Source: Actinomadura citrea (lineage in GTDB: Bacteria; Actinomycetota; Actinomycetes; Streptosporangiales; Streptosporangiaceae). From it: 64,000 bases of DNA. Below, one piece after another: positions 35,426 through 44,399 of the stretch. Where the stretch lies: NCBI RefSeq assembly GCF_013409045.1, contig NZ_JACCBT010000001.1, positions 5,270,001-5,334,000 of the forward strand. Reading direction: 5' to 3'. The notes beneath the pieces were generated by a model that was given only the letters and a program-made list of their open reading frames with translations, searched no databases and was not told where the DNA came from. How positions within the stretch are numbered: the stretch's first letter is position 1; the number at the start of each line of letters is the position of its first letter. The position numbers and the translations under genes are program-made.

Positions 35426-36932
35426 CGTCGTTTCCCGGCCTCTCGTCAGCGGCGCGGGCCGGCGCCGGGTTCGCCGCCAGCACGCCGCCGAACGCGAGCC
35501 GTCGCCGGGTCCGGTCGGGACGGACCACGTCGACCACCGCGACCTCCGCCGTGTCGGTCATTCCGAAGTCATGCGCGATCTCCAGCAGGCCGAGCAGATC
35601 CACCGGCCGCCGTATCCGCTCGGCCGCCGCGCGGAAGGCGGCCGCGACGTCGACGCCGTCCGCGTCGCCCGCGAACGCCGTCAGATGCGCGCGCAGTTCG
35701 GCGTACTGCGGACCGCCCCATGCCCGGGTGTCGGCGGCCGGCACGTCCTCCGCCTCGTCCCATTCCCGCAGCGGCGTGGGCGGCTGGGGCGGCCGCGGGT
35801 CGCTCATCGTCTGCCGCAACTGCCCGACGTCGGCCACCGGAAGGCGGCGCAGCGGGGCGACGGCCGTGCCGCGGCGTGATCCGGGCACCCAGGTGTGGAA
35901 TCCGGACATCACGTCCCGCAGCAACTCGTCCACCTGGCGGTCCCGCATCGGGTCATGGTTGCGCACCTGGGTGGTGATGACGTGCGACGCCTGCCGTTGC
36001 GCGGCCAGCACCTCCTTGACGCCCTGCTCGATCCGGCGTGCGATCTCGGCGAGTTCCCGCCGCTGCGGTTCCGGCATCAGCTCGGTGAACCCGTGCCGCA
36101 GCACGGTGCGCAGCAGGTTCCACAGGTCGTCGATCTGCGCGGGGTCGCCGATCAGGCGCAACGCCCCGGCGAACGCGCGGCCCTCCGGTGTCGCGTCCAT
36201 GATCTGCCGACCGCGCTCCAGGTACTCGCGCAGCACCTCCCCGGTCGGCCGGACATCCTGCCGCAGGTCGGCGACGACGTCTCGCTGCATGGCTTTGATC
36301 GACTCGGCGACGCGGGCGAAGTCGGCGGGCAACTCCCGTGCCAGATGCAGCACGTTCTCGGCCGCCTCCAGCAACTGGTCGTCGTCGACGGTGTCGACGT
36401 CGCCGCCCCGTTCGAGCCGGTCGAGTTCTCGCCGACGCTGATCGATCTCCGTCTGGAGGCGCGCCATCCGGGCCATCACGTCCGGGTCCGCGTCCAGCGC
36501 GAGCCGCTCGACCGCCTCCAGCAGCGTCCGGACCCGGGACTCCGACACCCTGGTCCGTGCCCCGCCGACCCGACCCGCCACTTCGAGCGCGCCGACGCCG
36601 TGCGCGGACAGCCGGTACACCTCGACGTCGTCGGAGACCTGCCGCACCAGCCAGCCCGCGTGCACCCACTGCCTGCACAGATCACGGGCGTTCCCCGCGG
36701 GCAAGGGCTGGTCGCCCTCGTAGCCGTAGCCCGCGGCCCGCAACTGGTCGAGGGCTCCGGCGATCTCCGCATGGGCGTCCGCCACCGCCACCGTCGACCG
36801 CTCCGGTGTGAACATCATCGCCAGCACGGTCACCACGAACGGCGCATAGGTCCGGTGGAGCAGATCGAGCATCGGGTTCTGGAACGCCCGAAGCGCACCC
36901 TGATATGCGCCCTCCACCCCTTGTGTAGCCAT
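35418..36932 (-). CDS. jetA: Wadjet kleisin-like protein JetA (DUF3375, MukF-like)
   Basis: A 504-residue protein with the DUF3375 layout: N-terminal helical part (LDLLHRTYAPFVVTVLAMMF), a central Glu/Arg-rich coiled region (RLQTEIDQRRRELDRLERGG) and a C-terminal winged-helix-like end. It is the kleisin-type scaffold and first gene of the operon. A TATTCT hexamer ends only 8 nt before the ATG and there is no clear Shine-Dalgarno sequence, which hints at a leaderless transcript (inference). Confidence 0.92.
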   Translation of the reverse strand: MATQGVEGAYQGALRAFQNPMLDLLHRTYAPFVVTVLAMMFTPERSTVAVADAHAEIAGALDQLRAAGYGYEGDQPLPAGNARDLCRQWVHAGWLVRQVSDDVEVYRLSAHGVGALEVAGRVGGARTRVSESRVRTLLEAVERLALDADPDVMARMARLQTEIDQRRRELDRLERGGDVDTVDDDQLLEAAENVLHLARELPADFARVAESIKAMQRDVVADLRQDVRPTGEVLREYLERGRQIMDATPEGRAFAGALRLIGDPAQIDDLWNLLRTVLRHGFTELMPEPQRRELAEIARRIEQGVKEVLAAQRQASHVITTQVRNHDPMRDRQVDELLRDVMSGFHTWVPGSRRGTAVAPLRRLPVADVGQLRQTMSDPRPPQPPTPLREWDEAEDVPAADTRAWGGPQYAELRAHLTAFAGDADGVDVAAAFRAAAERIRRPVDLLGLLEIAHDFGMTDTAEVAVVDVVRPDRTRRRLAFGGVLAANPAPARAADERPGNDDE

Positions 36933-37235
36933 CGCCGACCAGAATACGACCTATGGCTCGACGGCCACGCATCAAAGACCCGACACCATCTTTCATGCAC
37001 ACCTGCCACGCACCCGATCCGGCAGTTCGCCACGGTGCAGGCTCCATGCGTATCGACGGAGTGAACAACGTGGTCGAGTGGGATGCGGTGGCCAAGCCCT
37101 GGACGATCGCGGCCGCAGCCGGCAATGACATCGCGGTTCTGCCGGAAGCCCGCCGCTCCGGGGTCGGTCGAGGATGGTCTTCGAGGACCATCTCCAAGCG
37201 GAGCCCTGCGATGCTCCGGATGATGTCGAGGTCGG
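36933..37235. other. Gap between the Wadjet operon and the LysR gene
   Basis: No frame here resembles a known protein. Short open frames on both strands look like composition artefacts. It should contain the jetA promoter next to 36933; I see no strong terminator. Confidence 0.4.
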
Positions 37236-38117
37236 TCAGACGATGCGCCGGATGACCGAAACGGCGCGGGCCAGGTGCGGCTCCGTGCGGCCGGTCCGGT
37301 GCGCGAGCGCGAGGTCGACGTGCACCGCGGGCCGTGCCAGCGGCCGGAAGGCGACGCCGTCGAGGGCCAGGGCCGTCACCGGCTCGGGGACGACGGCCGC
37401 ACCGAGCCCGCCCGCGACGAGAGTGATCAGAGTGGAGGTCTCGCCGACCTCGTGGCGGATCCGGGGCTCGACACCGGCGTCGCGGAGAAGCCCGAGCACC
37501 ACGTCGTACATCACGGATCGGCGGTCCGCGGAGTGCACGATGAGGTCGGCGTCCGACAGGTCGGTGACCCTGACCTCCCGCCGCGCGGCCAGGGGGTGAT
37601 CGGCGGGAACGGCGACGACCAGCCGGTCCCGGCGCAGCGGCAGGACCGTGAGCGAGAGATCGGCGATCGGCGGTCGCAGCAGCGCCAGATCGATCGCGCC
37701 GGTCCGCAGCGCCGCGGCCTGGTCGGGCACCAGCATCTCGCCGCGGAAGGAGAAATCCACCCCGGGCAACTCCACGGAGAGGCCGCGGGAGATCGCCGGC
37801 AGCAGGCTGTAGGTCGCCGAGCCCACGCAGCCGATCGCGAGATGGCCCACCGCGCCGGCCGCGACCCGGCGGGCCTCGTGCGCGGCCTCGGCCACCTCTC
37901 CGATGATCTTCCGGGCCCGGGTCAGGTAGCCGCGGCCCGCGTCGGTGAGTTCGACCCGGCGCGTGGTCCGGTGGAGCAGTTCCACGCCGAGGTCGCCCTC
38001 CAGCTGGCGGATCGCCTGCGACAGCGGCGGCTGGGCCATGTTGAGCCGCTCGGCGGCGCGTCCGAAGTGGAGTTCCTCGGCGACCGCGACGAAGTACCGC
38101 AGGTGACGGAGATCCAT
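37236..38117 (-). CDS. LysR-family regulator of the 3-oxoadipate genes
   Basis: A 293-residue LysR protein: winged helix MDLRHLRYFVAVAEELHFGRAAERLN at residues 1-26 with QPPLSQAIRQLE as recognition helix, then a periplasmic-binding-like effector domain. It is divergent from pcaF with a 72-bp spacer holding a LysR-type palindrome, the usual layout for CatR/PcaQ-type activation by a pathway intermediate. The specific inducer is inferred from the neighbours only. Confidence 0.92.
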   Translation of the reverse strand: MDLRHLRYFVAVAEELHFGRAAERLNMAQPPLSQAIRQLEGDLGVELLHRTTRRVELTDAGRGYLTRARKIIGEVAEAAHEARRVAAGAVGHLAIGCVGSATYSLLPAISRGLSVELPGVDFSFRGEMLVPDQAAALRTGAIDLALLRPPIADLSLTVLPLRRDRLVVAVPADHPLAARREVRVTDLSDADLIVHSADRRSVMYDVVLGLLRDAGVEPRIRHEVGETSTLITLVAGGLGAAVVPEPVTALALDGVAFRPLARPAVHVDLALAHRTGRTEPHLARAVSVIRRIV

Positions 38118-38145
38118 ATGGGTTGCGTCTCAATAAGCGCGAATA

Positions 38146-38165
38146 TTGATACTTCACTATATCAA
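38146..38165. promoter_or_regulatory. LysR-type operator between the regulator and pcaF
   Basis: TTGATA-CTTCACTA-TATCAA is a perfect 6-bp inverted repeat in an AT-rich pocket of the short divergent spacer and contains the T-N11-A form expected of LysR sites. Confidence 0.6.
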
Positions 38166-38189
38166 GGCAGGCCACCTAGCCTCGACGCC

Positions 38190-39386
38190 ATGAGCTCCTT
38201 TCTGTACTCCGCCGTCCGTACACCGTTCGGGCGGTTCAACGGCGCGCTGTCGGGCGTTCGGCCGGACGACCTCGCGGCGGGTGTGCTCACCGCGCTGCTG
38301 GAGAGGGCGCCCGGGCTGGACCCGGCCGCGGTCGGCGAGGTCGTCTGGGGCAATGCGAACGGTGCGGGCGAGGAGAACCGCAACGTCGGCAGGATGGCCG
38401 CGCTGCTCGCGGGGCTGCCGACCAGCGTGCCGGGCACGACGGTCAACCGGCTGTGCGGGTCCAGCCTCGACGCCGCGATGAGCGGCTCCCGGACGATCGA
38501 GTCGGGGGACGCCGCCGTGGTGGTGGCCGGCGGAGTCGAGTCGATGACCCGGGCGCCGTGGGTGTTGCCGAAGCCTGCCAGGGGCTTCCCGCCCGGGGAC
38601 CTCGCCGCGGTGTCGACCACACTCGGCTGGCGGCTGGTGAACCCGCGCATGCCGGAGGAGTGGACCGTCTCGCTCGGCGAGGCCAACGAGCGGCTCGGGG
38701 AGAAGCACGCCGTCAGCCGGGAGCGCCAGGACGCGTTCGCCCTGCGCTCCCACCGTCTCGCGGCGGCCGCCTGGGACGAGGGCTTCTACGACGACCTCGT
38801 CGTGCCCACCGGGGAACTGGAGCGCGACGAGGGCGTCCGCGCCGACACCTCGATGGAGAAGCTGGCCGGGCTCGGGCCGAGCTTCCGCGCGGACGGCACC
38901 ATCACCGCCGGCAACGCCTCGCCGCTGAGCGACGGCGCCGCCGCCCTGCTGCTCGGCTCGGCCGCCGCCGCCGACCTGATCGGCCTCGACCCCCTCGCCC
39001 GCATCGCCGGACGTGGCGCGTTCGCGCTCGACCCGCAGGACTTCGGCTATGCCCCGGTCGAGGCGGCCGAGCGCGCCCTGGCGCGGGCCGGGATCGGCTG
39101 GGACCGGGTCGGCGCGGTCGAGCTCAACGAGGCCTTCGCCGTGCAGTCGCTCGTCTGCGTCGACGCCTGGGGTATCGATCCGGAGATCGTCAACACCCGG
39201 GGAGGCGCGATAGCGATCGGCCACCCGCTGGGGGCCAGTGGCGCCCGCGTCCTCGGCACGCTCGCGAAGGTGCTCCGCGAGCGCCGCGAGCGCTGGGGCG
39301 TCGCCGCGATCTGCATCGGCGTCGGCCAGGGCCTGGCCGTCGTCCTGGAGAACCTGGACCAGCGGGGCACGGAGGCCGGGGCATGA
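38190..39386 (+). CDS. pcaF: 3-oxoadipyl-CoA thiolase PcaF
   Basis: A 398-residue thiolase. The acyl-accepting Cys is at position 89 (NRLCGSSLDA), His in GHPLGASGARVLG and the second Cys in AICIGVGQG. Cleaves 3-oxoadipyl-CoA to succinyl-CoA and acetyl-CoA. The pcaF assignment rests on the pcaIJ genes directly downstream. ATG 38190 is the first sensible start after the operator and its stop overlaps the next ATG (ATGA). Confidence 0.9.
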   Translation: MSSFLYSAVRTPFGRFNGALSGVRPDDLAAGVLTALLERAPGLDPAAVGEVVWGNANGAGEENRNVGRMAALLAGLPTSVPGTTVNRLCGSSLDAAMSGSRTIESGDAAVVVAGGVESMTRAPWVLPKPARGFPPGDLAAVSTTLGWRLVNPRMPEEWTVSLGEANERLGEKHAVSRERQDAFALRSHRLAAAAWDEGFYDDLVVPTGELERDEGVRADTSMEKLAGLGPSFRADGTITAGNASPLSDGAAALLLGSAAAADLIGLDPLARIAGRGAFALDPQDFGYAPVEAAERALARAGIGWDRVGAVELNEAFAVQSLVCVDAWGIDPEIVNTRGGAIAIGHPLGASGARVLGTLAKVLRERRERWGVAAICIGVGQGLAVVLENLDQRGTEAGA

Positions 39387-40078
39387 GCCGGACGGAGATT
39401 CTCGAAAGCGTCGACGACGCCGTCCGCGGGATCGAGGACGGCAGCACCGTCCTGGTCGGAGGCTTCGGCTTCGCGGGCATGCCGTTCGACCTCGTCGACG
39501 GGCTGATCCGGCAGGGCGCGAAGGACCTCACCATCGTGTCCAACAACGCCGGCAACGGCGACGTCGGGCTTGCCGCGCTGCTCAAGACCGGGCGCGTGCG
39601 CAAGGTGGTCTGCTCCTTCCCCCGGCAGAGCGACTCCCACGTGTTCGACGGTCTGTACCGGGCGGGAGAGATCGAGTTGGAGGTCGTGCCGCAGGGCAGT
39701 CTCGCCGAGCGGATGCGCGCGGCCGGCGCGGGCATCGGCGCCTTCTACTGCCCGACCGGCGCCGGCACCCCGCTGGCCGAGGGCAAGGAGACCCGGACCA
39801 TCGACGGGCGCGTCCACGTCCTGGAGTACCCGATCAAGGGCGACGTGGCGCTGATCAGCGCCCATCGCGCCGACACGATGGGCAACCTCGTCTACCGCAA
39901 GACCGCACGGAACTTCGGCCCCGTCATGGCGACGGCCGCGACCACCACGATCGTGCAGGTGTCCGGCATCGTCCCCGTCGGCGACCTCGACCCGGAGGCG
40001 GTCGTGACGCCCGCCATCTACGTCGACCGCGTCGTCCCGGTCGAGCAGCGGCACTACACCGTCCAAGGAGCGCGCTGA
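39383..40078 (+). CDS. pcaI: 3-oxoadipate CoA-transferase subunit A (PcaI)
   Basis: A 231-residue class I CoA-transferase alpha subunit: DGSTVLVGGFGFAGMPFDLV, TIVSNNAGNGDVGL, and FYCPTGAGTPLAEGKE. With PcaJ it transfers CoA from succinyl-CoA to 3-oxoadipate. Its ATG overlaps the pcaF stop. Succinyl-CoA:acetoacetate transferase is the main alternative, but the thiolase sequence and hydroxyquinol genes in the same window favour oxoadipate. Confidence 0.88.
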   Translation: MSRTEILESVDDAVRGIEDGSTVLVGGFGFAGMPFDLVDGLIRQGAKDLTIVSNNAGNGDVGLAALLKTGRVRKVVCSFPRQSDSHVFDGLYRAGEIELEVVPQGSLAERMRAAGAGIGAFYCPTGAGTPLAEGKETRTIDGRVHVLEYPIKGDVALISAHRADTMGNLVYRKTARNFGPVMATAATTTIVQVSGIVPVGDLDPEAVVTPAIYVDRVVPVEQRHYTVQGAR

Positions 40079-40080
40079 CC

Positions 40081-40728
40081 ATGCCCCTCACCACGGGTCC
40101 CCTCACTCCGGACGAGCTCGCCGAGGTCGTCGCCCGCGACATCCCGGCCGGCTCGTACGTCAACCTCGGCATCGGCCGGCCCACCAAGGTCGCCGATCAT
40201 CTCCCCGACGGCGCGGGCATCGTGCTCCACACCGAGAACGGCATGCTCAACATGGGCCCCGCCGCGGTCGGCGATCAGGTCGATCCCGATCTCACGAACG
40301 CCGGCAAGGTCCCGGTGACGGAGCTGCCCGGAGCGTCGTACTTCCACCATGCCGATTCCTTCGCCATGATGCGCGGCGGCCACCTCGACGTGTGCGTGCT
40401 GGGCGCCTTCCAGGTCTCGGCCACCGGGGACCTCGCCAACTGGCACACCGGTGCCCCCGACGCCGTCCCCGCCGTCGGCGGTGCGATGGATCTGGCCATC
40501 GGCGCCAAGCAGGTCTTCGTGATGATGACGCTCTTCGACAAGAAGGGCCGCTCCAAGCTGGTGCCCGCCTGCACTTACCCGCTGACCGGCACCGGCTGCG
40601 TCAGCAGGGTCTACACCGACGTCGCCGTCATCGACGTCGGCCCGGACGGGGCGGCGGTCCGCGAGACCTTCGGTGTCACGGTCAGCGAGCTGCGCGACCG
40701 GCTCCCGGTCCCCCTCACGACCGCCTGA
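40081..40728 (+). CDS. pcaJ: 3-oxoadipate CoA-transferase subunit B (PcaJ)
   Basis: A 215-residue beta subunit with the catalytic Glu52 in LHTENGMLNMGP, plus YVNLGIGRPTKVADHLP and GGHLDVCVLGAFQVS. It begins 2 bp after the pcaI stop. The pair completes entry of 3-oxoadipate into central metabolism together with PcaF. Confidence 0.9.
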   Translation: MPLTTGPLTPDELAEVVARDIPAGSYVNLGIGRPTKVADHLPDGAGIVLHTENGMLNMGPAAVGDQVDPDLTNAGKVPVTELPGASYFHHADSFAMMRGGHLDVCVLGAFQVSATGDLANWHTGAPDAVPAVGGAMDLAIGAKQVFVMMTLFDKKGRSKLVPACTYPLTGTGCVSRVYTDVAVIDVGPDGAAVRETFGVTVSELRDRLPVPLTTA

Positions 40729-40965
40729 CGCCGCCGGTCGCCGCGAGCGTGTCCGCCTTCACCGATGCCAGCGGCACGTCACCGTCTCCGAAGTCGCCCG
40801 ACGTTCGTCGGGCATCCTGTCCCGATCGCGCTCCGATCGCCTGCCCCTTGCGCCGTGCAGGCACTGCCCGAACACCTGCCGCACCTGGATCCGCACGTCC
40901 AGGGCCGATCCGCGTGGCCGCGTTCTACGACACGCTGACGCGCCGACGGGTCGGCCCTGGCAGTG

Positions 40966-40995
40966 CTCGTGCGGGCCTCGGCAGGCCCGCACGAG
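40966..40995. terminator. Strong hairpin between pcaJ and the signal peptidase gene
   Basis: CTCGTGCGGGCCT and AGGCCCGCACGAG form a perfect 13-bp stem with a CGGC loop, between convergent genes. The rest of the 40729-41036 gap shows no gene. Confidence 0.7.
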
Positions 40996-41036
40996 TGCGT
41001 GACCGGGGGCCGGCTCCACGACACGTGCCCGCTCGG

Positions 41037-41516
41037 TCAAGCGGCCGAGTTGTTGCTCGCCTCGTCGGGGCGGGCTTTCGCCGCGGATGGACAGTGGCCG
41101 GACAGGCGACAGAGCATGACGCCGACGACGCGGTGACGCGGGACGTATCCGTAGTGCCGCGAGTCCCAGCTCGCCGGGCGGTTGTCGCCGAGCACGACGA
41201 GCGTGTGCGGCGGCACCGGCGCGCCGCCGATCCGCGCCACGTCCGGGTCGGCCCAGCCGGCGGGCACATGGTCGCCGGGGACGGCCACGGTCCGCTTGAG
41301 CAGCAGCGTGGTGCGGGGCCGGTCGTCGGGACGCAGCAGGGTCACCTGGCCGCGCCGGACCCGCCGGGTACGGCGCACCAGGATCCGGTCGCCCGAGCGC
41401 AGGGCGGGTTCCATGCTCGTCCCGTCCACGGTGGTCAGCAGGAGGCCGCGGCGTGCCGCGAGCACCAGCAGCCCGGCCGCGGTGAGCGCCCCGGCGGCGA
41501 GGGCGGCGCGGATCAC
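41037..41516 (-). CDS. Compact S26-family signal peptidase
   Basis: A 159-residue protein with one N-terminal membrane segment (residues about 4-22) and the S26 Ser-Lys dyad: Ser34 in VDGTSMEPAL and Lys74 in LLKRTVAVPGD, followed by LVVLGDNRPASWDSRHYG. It is far shorter than housekeeping LepB and resembles the dedicated peptidases of peptide or SodN maturation loci. GTG 41516 overlaps the exporter stop (GTGA). Likely target is the Cys-rich peptide encoded at 44400-44567, whose ATGSA-Cys junction looks like a signal peptidase site (inference). Confidence 0.85.
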   Translation of the reverse strand: MIRAALAAGALTAAGLLVLAARRGLLLTTVDGTSMEPALRSGDRILVRRTRRVRRGQVTLLRPDDRPRTTLLLKRTVAVPGDHVPAGWADPDVARIGGAPVPPHTLVVLGDNRPASWDSRHYGYVPRHRVVGVMLCRLSGHCPSAAKARPDEASNNSAA

Positions 41517-43339
41517 GTGACCTCCTGGTAGCCGGACGCCTGGATCCGGAAGAGGCGGGCGTAACCGCCGTCGGCGGCCATCAGCGCCGCGTGCGTGCCC
41601 TGCTCGACGATGCGTCCCTCCCGCAGGACCACGATGCGGTCGGCATCGCGGACGGCGCTCAGCCGGTGCGAGATGAGCAGGCTGGCGCGGTCTCGGCGAT
41701 GCTCGCGCATCCGCGCGTGCACCTCGTGCTCGGCCTCGGGATCCAGGCCCGCGCCGGGCTCGTCGAGGATCATCAGGTCCCGGCCCTCGCGGACCAGCGC
41801 CCGGGCCAGCGCGACCCGCTTCCACTGCCCGCCGGACAGCACCACGCCGGTCGTCTCGTCCGCCTCGCCGAGCGCGAACATACGGGTGAGCGCGGTGTCG
41901 TAGCCGCGGGGCAGGGCGGCCAGCCGGTCGTGGACGCCTGCGAGCGCGGCCGCGGCCTCCACCCGGCCCGGCTCGCCCAGGGACGCCAGGTCGCCGAGGG
42001 CGATGTTGTCGCGGGCGGTCATCTCGTAGTTCATGTGGTCCTGGAACACCGCGCTGATCCGGGCGCGAAGCGCTTCGGGCGGAATGTCGCGCAGGTCCAC
42101 GCCGTCCCAGAGGATCTGCCCGCGGGTCGGGTCGTACATCCGGCACAGCAGCTTGACCAGGGTGCTCTTGCCGGCGCCGTTCAGGCCGACGAGCGCCACG
42201 GCGTCGCCGTGAGGGATCGTCAGGTCCAGCCCGCGCAGCACCCAGGGGTGGTCGTCGCCGTAGCGGAACCACACGTCGCGCACTTCGATCCCGCGGCGAA
42301 GCGGCGGCGCGTCCGCACCGTCCGCGCGGGGCAGGTCGGGTTCGGCGCCGACGACGGCGACGTAGTGGGCGAACGCCAGCAGCCGTGCCTGGCCACCGGA
42401 CACCGCCGTGGTGAGCCCGGCCAGCGCGGTCTGCACGCCCGCGGCCGCGGCCAGGAACATGGTGACGTCCCCGGCGCTGAGCGCGCCGTCGCGGGCCGCG
42501 CCGACCGCCCACCAGAGGCCGGCGCCGGTCACCGCGGCGCTGACCGTGGTCAGCCCGCCCTGGGTGCGCAGCTCGCGCAGGTCCATGCGGCGGGTGGCCC
42601 TGTCGGCGTCCCGTCGCTCGCGCATCATGCGCAGGCGCAGGAACGCGCCGATCCCGAACAGCCGGACCTCCGTGGCGGCGGCCGTGCCGGTGAGCAGCTG
42701 GCCGTAGAAGAACTCGCGGCGGTGGTACCGCTCGATGCTCCACTCCACGGCCGAGCGCCGACGGGTGAGCAGGACTTCGGCGACGAGGGCGGGCAGGGCT
42801 GCGGCGAGCACCAGCCCTGTCATCACCGGGCTGAGGACCGCGAGGGAGGCCAGGAAGCCGATCAGCGACAGCAGCCCGCCGAGCGCCCCGCCGAAGCCGT
42901 CCACGATCTCGGGGAGGCGCTGGACGGACTGCTGGGCGAGCCGCAGCCTGTCCTGGAAGGCAGGGTCCTCGAAGGCGCGCAGCCCCACCTGGCGTTCGGC
43001 GGCGGCGAACAGCCGGTCGGTGCCGGCCGCTCCGGCCGCCCGGCCGATCTGGGACCGCACATAGTGGGCGGCGAGCGGCAGGAACGCGCCCGCCGTCCCC
43101 GCGGCGACCAGTCCGAGCGCCAGGCCCGCGACCGGGCCGTGCGAGGCGGTCAGCCGGTCGATCACGAGTTTGGTGAGCCAGGCGGTGACGACGGGCGTCG
43201 CGGCCGTCGCCAGCGTGACGGCCAGGAAGAGCGGAACCCGCAGGGGGGCGGCCCGGCCGATCAGCGACATGGTCGCGGCGGCCGAGGCGCGCAGCTCGCG
43301 CGGCCCGATCCGCCGGTCCGGCGCCGGGGCGTCGGACAC
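41513..43339 (-). CDS. ABC exporter with fused membrane and ATPase domains
   Basis: A 608-residue half-transporter. Residues 1 to about 320 hold six membrane segments; residues from about 350 hold the ATPase, with Walker A VGLNGAGKSTLVKL, signature VVLSGGQWKRVALARAL and Walker B LMILDEPGAGLD. No N-terminal C39 peptidase domain is present, so leader removal must be done by another enzyme, and the S26 peptidase directly downstream would fit. GTG 43339 starts 2 nt after the redoxin stop. Probable cargo: the 55-residue peptide of this locus. Confidence 0.9.
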   Translation of the reverse strand: MSDAPAPDRRIGPRELRASAAATMSLIGRAAPLRVPLFLAVTLATAATPVVTAWLTKLVIDRLTASHGPVAGLALGLVAAGTAGAFLPLAAHYVRSQIGRAAGAAGTDRLFAAAERQVGLRAFEDPAFQDRLRLAQQSVQRLPEIVDGFGGALGGLLSLIGFLASLAVLSPVMTGLVLAAALPALVAEVLLTRRRSAVEWSIERYHRREFFYGQLLTGTAAATEVRLFGIGAFLRLRMMRERRDADRATRRMDLRELRTQGGLTTVSAAVTGAGLWWAVGAARDGALSAGDVTMFLAAAAGVQTALAGLTTAVSGGQARLLAFAHYVAVVGAEPDLPRADGADAPPLRRGIEVRDVWFRYGDDHPWVLRGLDLTIPHGDAVALVGLNGAGKSTLVKLLCRMYDPTRGQILWDGVDLRDIPPEALRARISAVFQDHMNYEMTARDNIALGDLASLGEPGRVEAAAALAGVHDRLAALPRGYDTALTRMFALGEADETTGVVLSGGQWKRVALARALVREGRDLMILDEPGAGLDPEAEHEVHARMREHRRDRASLLISHRLSAVRDADRIVVLREGRIVEQGTHAALMAADGGYARLFRIQASGYQEVT

Positions 43340-43341
43340 GC

Positions 43342-43860
43342 TCAGCCCCGGCCGGCCGGCACCGGGAGCCGGTCGATCCGAGTGCCGGTCGCGGCGATCC
43401 GCCCGTCCTCGCCGACCACGTAGAGGGCGGGGGTCCACTCGTTCTGGAACGCGCGGGCCATCGGGCCGCCGTCGAGATCGGCGAGCACCACCCTGGCGAC
43501 GGGCCGCAGGGCCGCCACCACCCCCGGGGCGTCGCCGCCGACCACCGCGAGGACGTGCTCCGTGCCCAGGTCGCGAGCTCGGCCGGCGAAGGACGGCAGG
43601 AGATCGTGGCACGCCTCGCAGTCGGCGGAGAAGAACCCGACCATGCCGGTCAGGTCGCGGTGCGTCACCGGGTCGCCGTCGATGGTCACCGCCGCGAACT
43701 CCCCCACGGGGGCGCCGGGCTCCAAGGCGAACAGGCCGTCGGCGTCGCCCGCTGACCGGAGGGCGTCCTCCCGCATCCGGCGCAGGATGCCGACCGTCAG
43801 CAGCAGGTTCAGCAGGCACAGGACACCGAGCAGCACGACGGCCGCCGCAAGAAATGGCAT
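43342..43860 (-). CDS. Membrane-anchored thioredoxin-fold protein (TlpA/MauD-like redoxin)
   Basis: A 172-residue protein with an N-terminal membrane anchor (residues about 3-25) and a redoxin domain carrying Cys81-Glu-Ala-Cys84 in FFSADCEACHDLLPSF, then QNEWTPALYVVGEDGRI with the family cis-Pro. The domain faces outside, so it can make, break or shuffle disulfides in an exported protein. ATG 43860 follows AGGAATCTCTG. In context it is the probable disulfide catalyst for the six-Cys peptide upstream (inference). Confidence 0.85.
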   Translation of the reverse strand: MPFLAAAVVLLGVLCLLNLLLTVGILRRMREDALRSAGDADGLFALEPGAPVGEFAAVTIDGDPVTHRDLTGMVGFFSADCEACHDLLPSFAGRARDLGTEHVLAVVGGDAPGVVAALRPVARVVLADLDGGPMARAFQNEWTPALYVVGEDGRIAATGTRIDRLPVPAGRG

Positions 43861-43912
43861 CAGAGATTCCTAGCGAAGAGTTCGACGATGGAGTCGAATG
43901 AGATGACCAGAA

Positions 43913-44331
43913 TCACCGCGACCGGACCGGCGGTCGCGCGATCGCCATTCCGGCCGACCGGCGTCCGACCGGCCGGTTCCGATGCACCCGAATCACGATG
44001 AGCACAAGCGCCGAATTACGGAGGCTAACAAGGGCCGAATGGCGTTCCGGCGGCGCCGAGTCAGCGGCGTGATCGCAGTCGCCTTTGCCGAGCGCGCGGG
44101 CGATAGCGGCGCTGGACGGGGACCAGCGGCAGACCGGCCGAGCGCCAGACCGGCCTCCGTGGCGGGCGAGGCCGGCAGTACCGGCACCGCCGCTTCGGCC
44201 CCGACGACGCCCGCCGCCACCGAACGCGCCAGGGCGCGGGCCGGCCGAGAGGAGCGCGCACACGTGTTCCCACTGAAGACCGCGAGGACCAGGGCGAACA
44301 AGCCGGGGCAGGCCACCGGCACGTGGCCCAT
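43913..44331 (-). pseudogene. Decayed MauE/DoxX-like membrane protein gene
   Basis: Two frames of this stretch look like halves of one MauE-type protein. From an ATG at 44331 one frame reads GHVPVACPGLFALVLAVF then ARSVAAGVVGAEAAVPVL, a MauE-like first half. A second frame reads AAIARALGKGDCDHAA then LRNSALVLIVI, a MauE-like second half, and stops at 43913. A short internal deletion and at least one frameshift are needed to join them, and the usual Cys-x-Cys-Phe-Gly motif is not intact. MauE-type proteins commonly accompany TlpA/MauD redoxins, which supports the reading. Sequencing error is an alternative to real decay. Confidence 0.45.
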
Positions 44332-44399
44332 GGAGAGCCCTTCGCCCACCGGGCGGCGGCGCGGCCGCACCGCCGCCCGGTGGTCGCCGCCGGATCGGG

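Noticed and set aside
36953..37255. Plus-strand 100-residue frame between jetA and the LysR gene
   Set aside because: No recognisable motif, no ribosome binding site, and its 3' end overlaps the LysR gene.
43993..44370. Single intact 125-residue gene at the MauE remnant
   Set aside because: Only the first half of this frame looks protein-like; the second half is Arg/Pro-rich while the MauE-like continuation lies in another frame, so it is better read as a broken gene.
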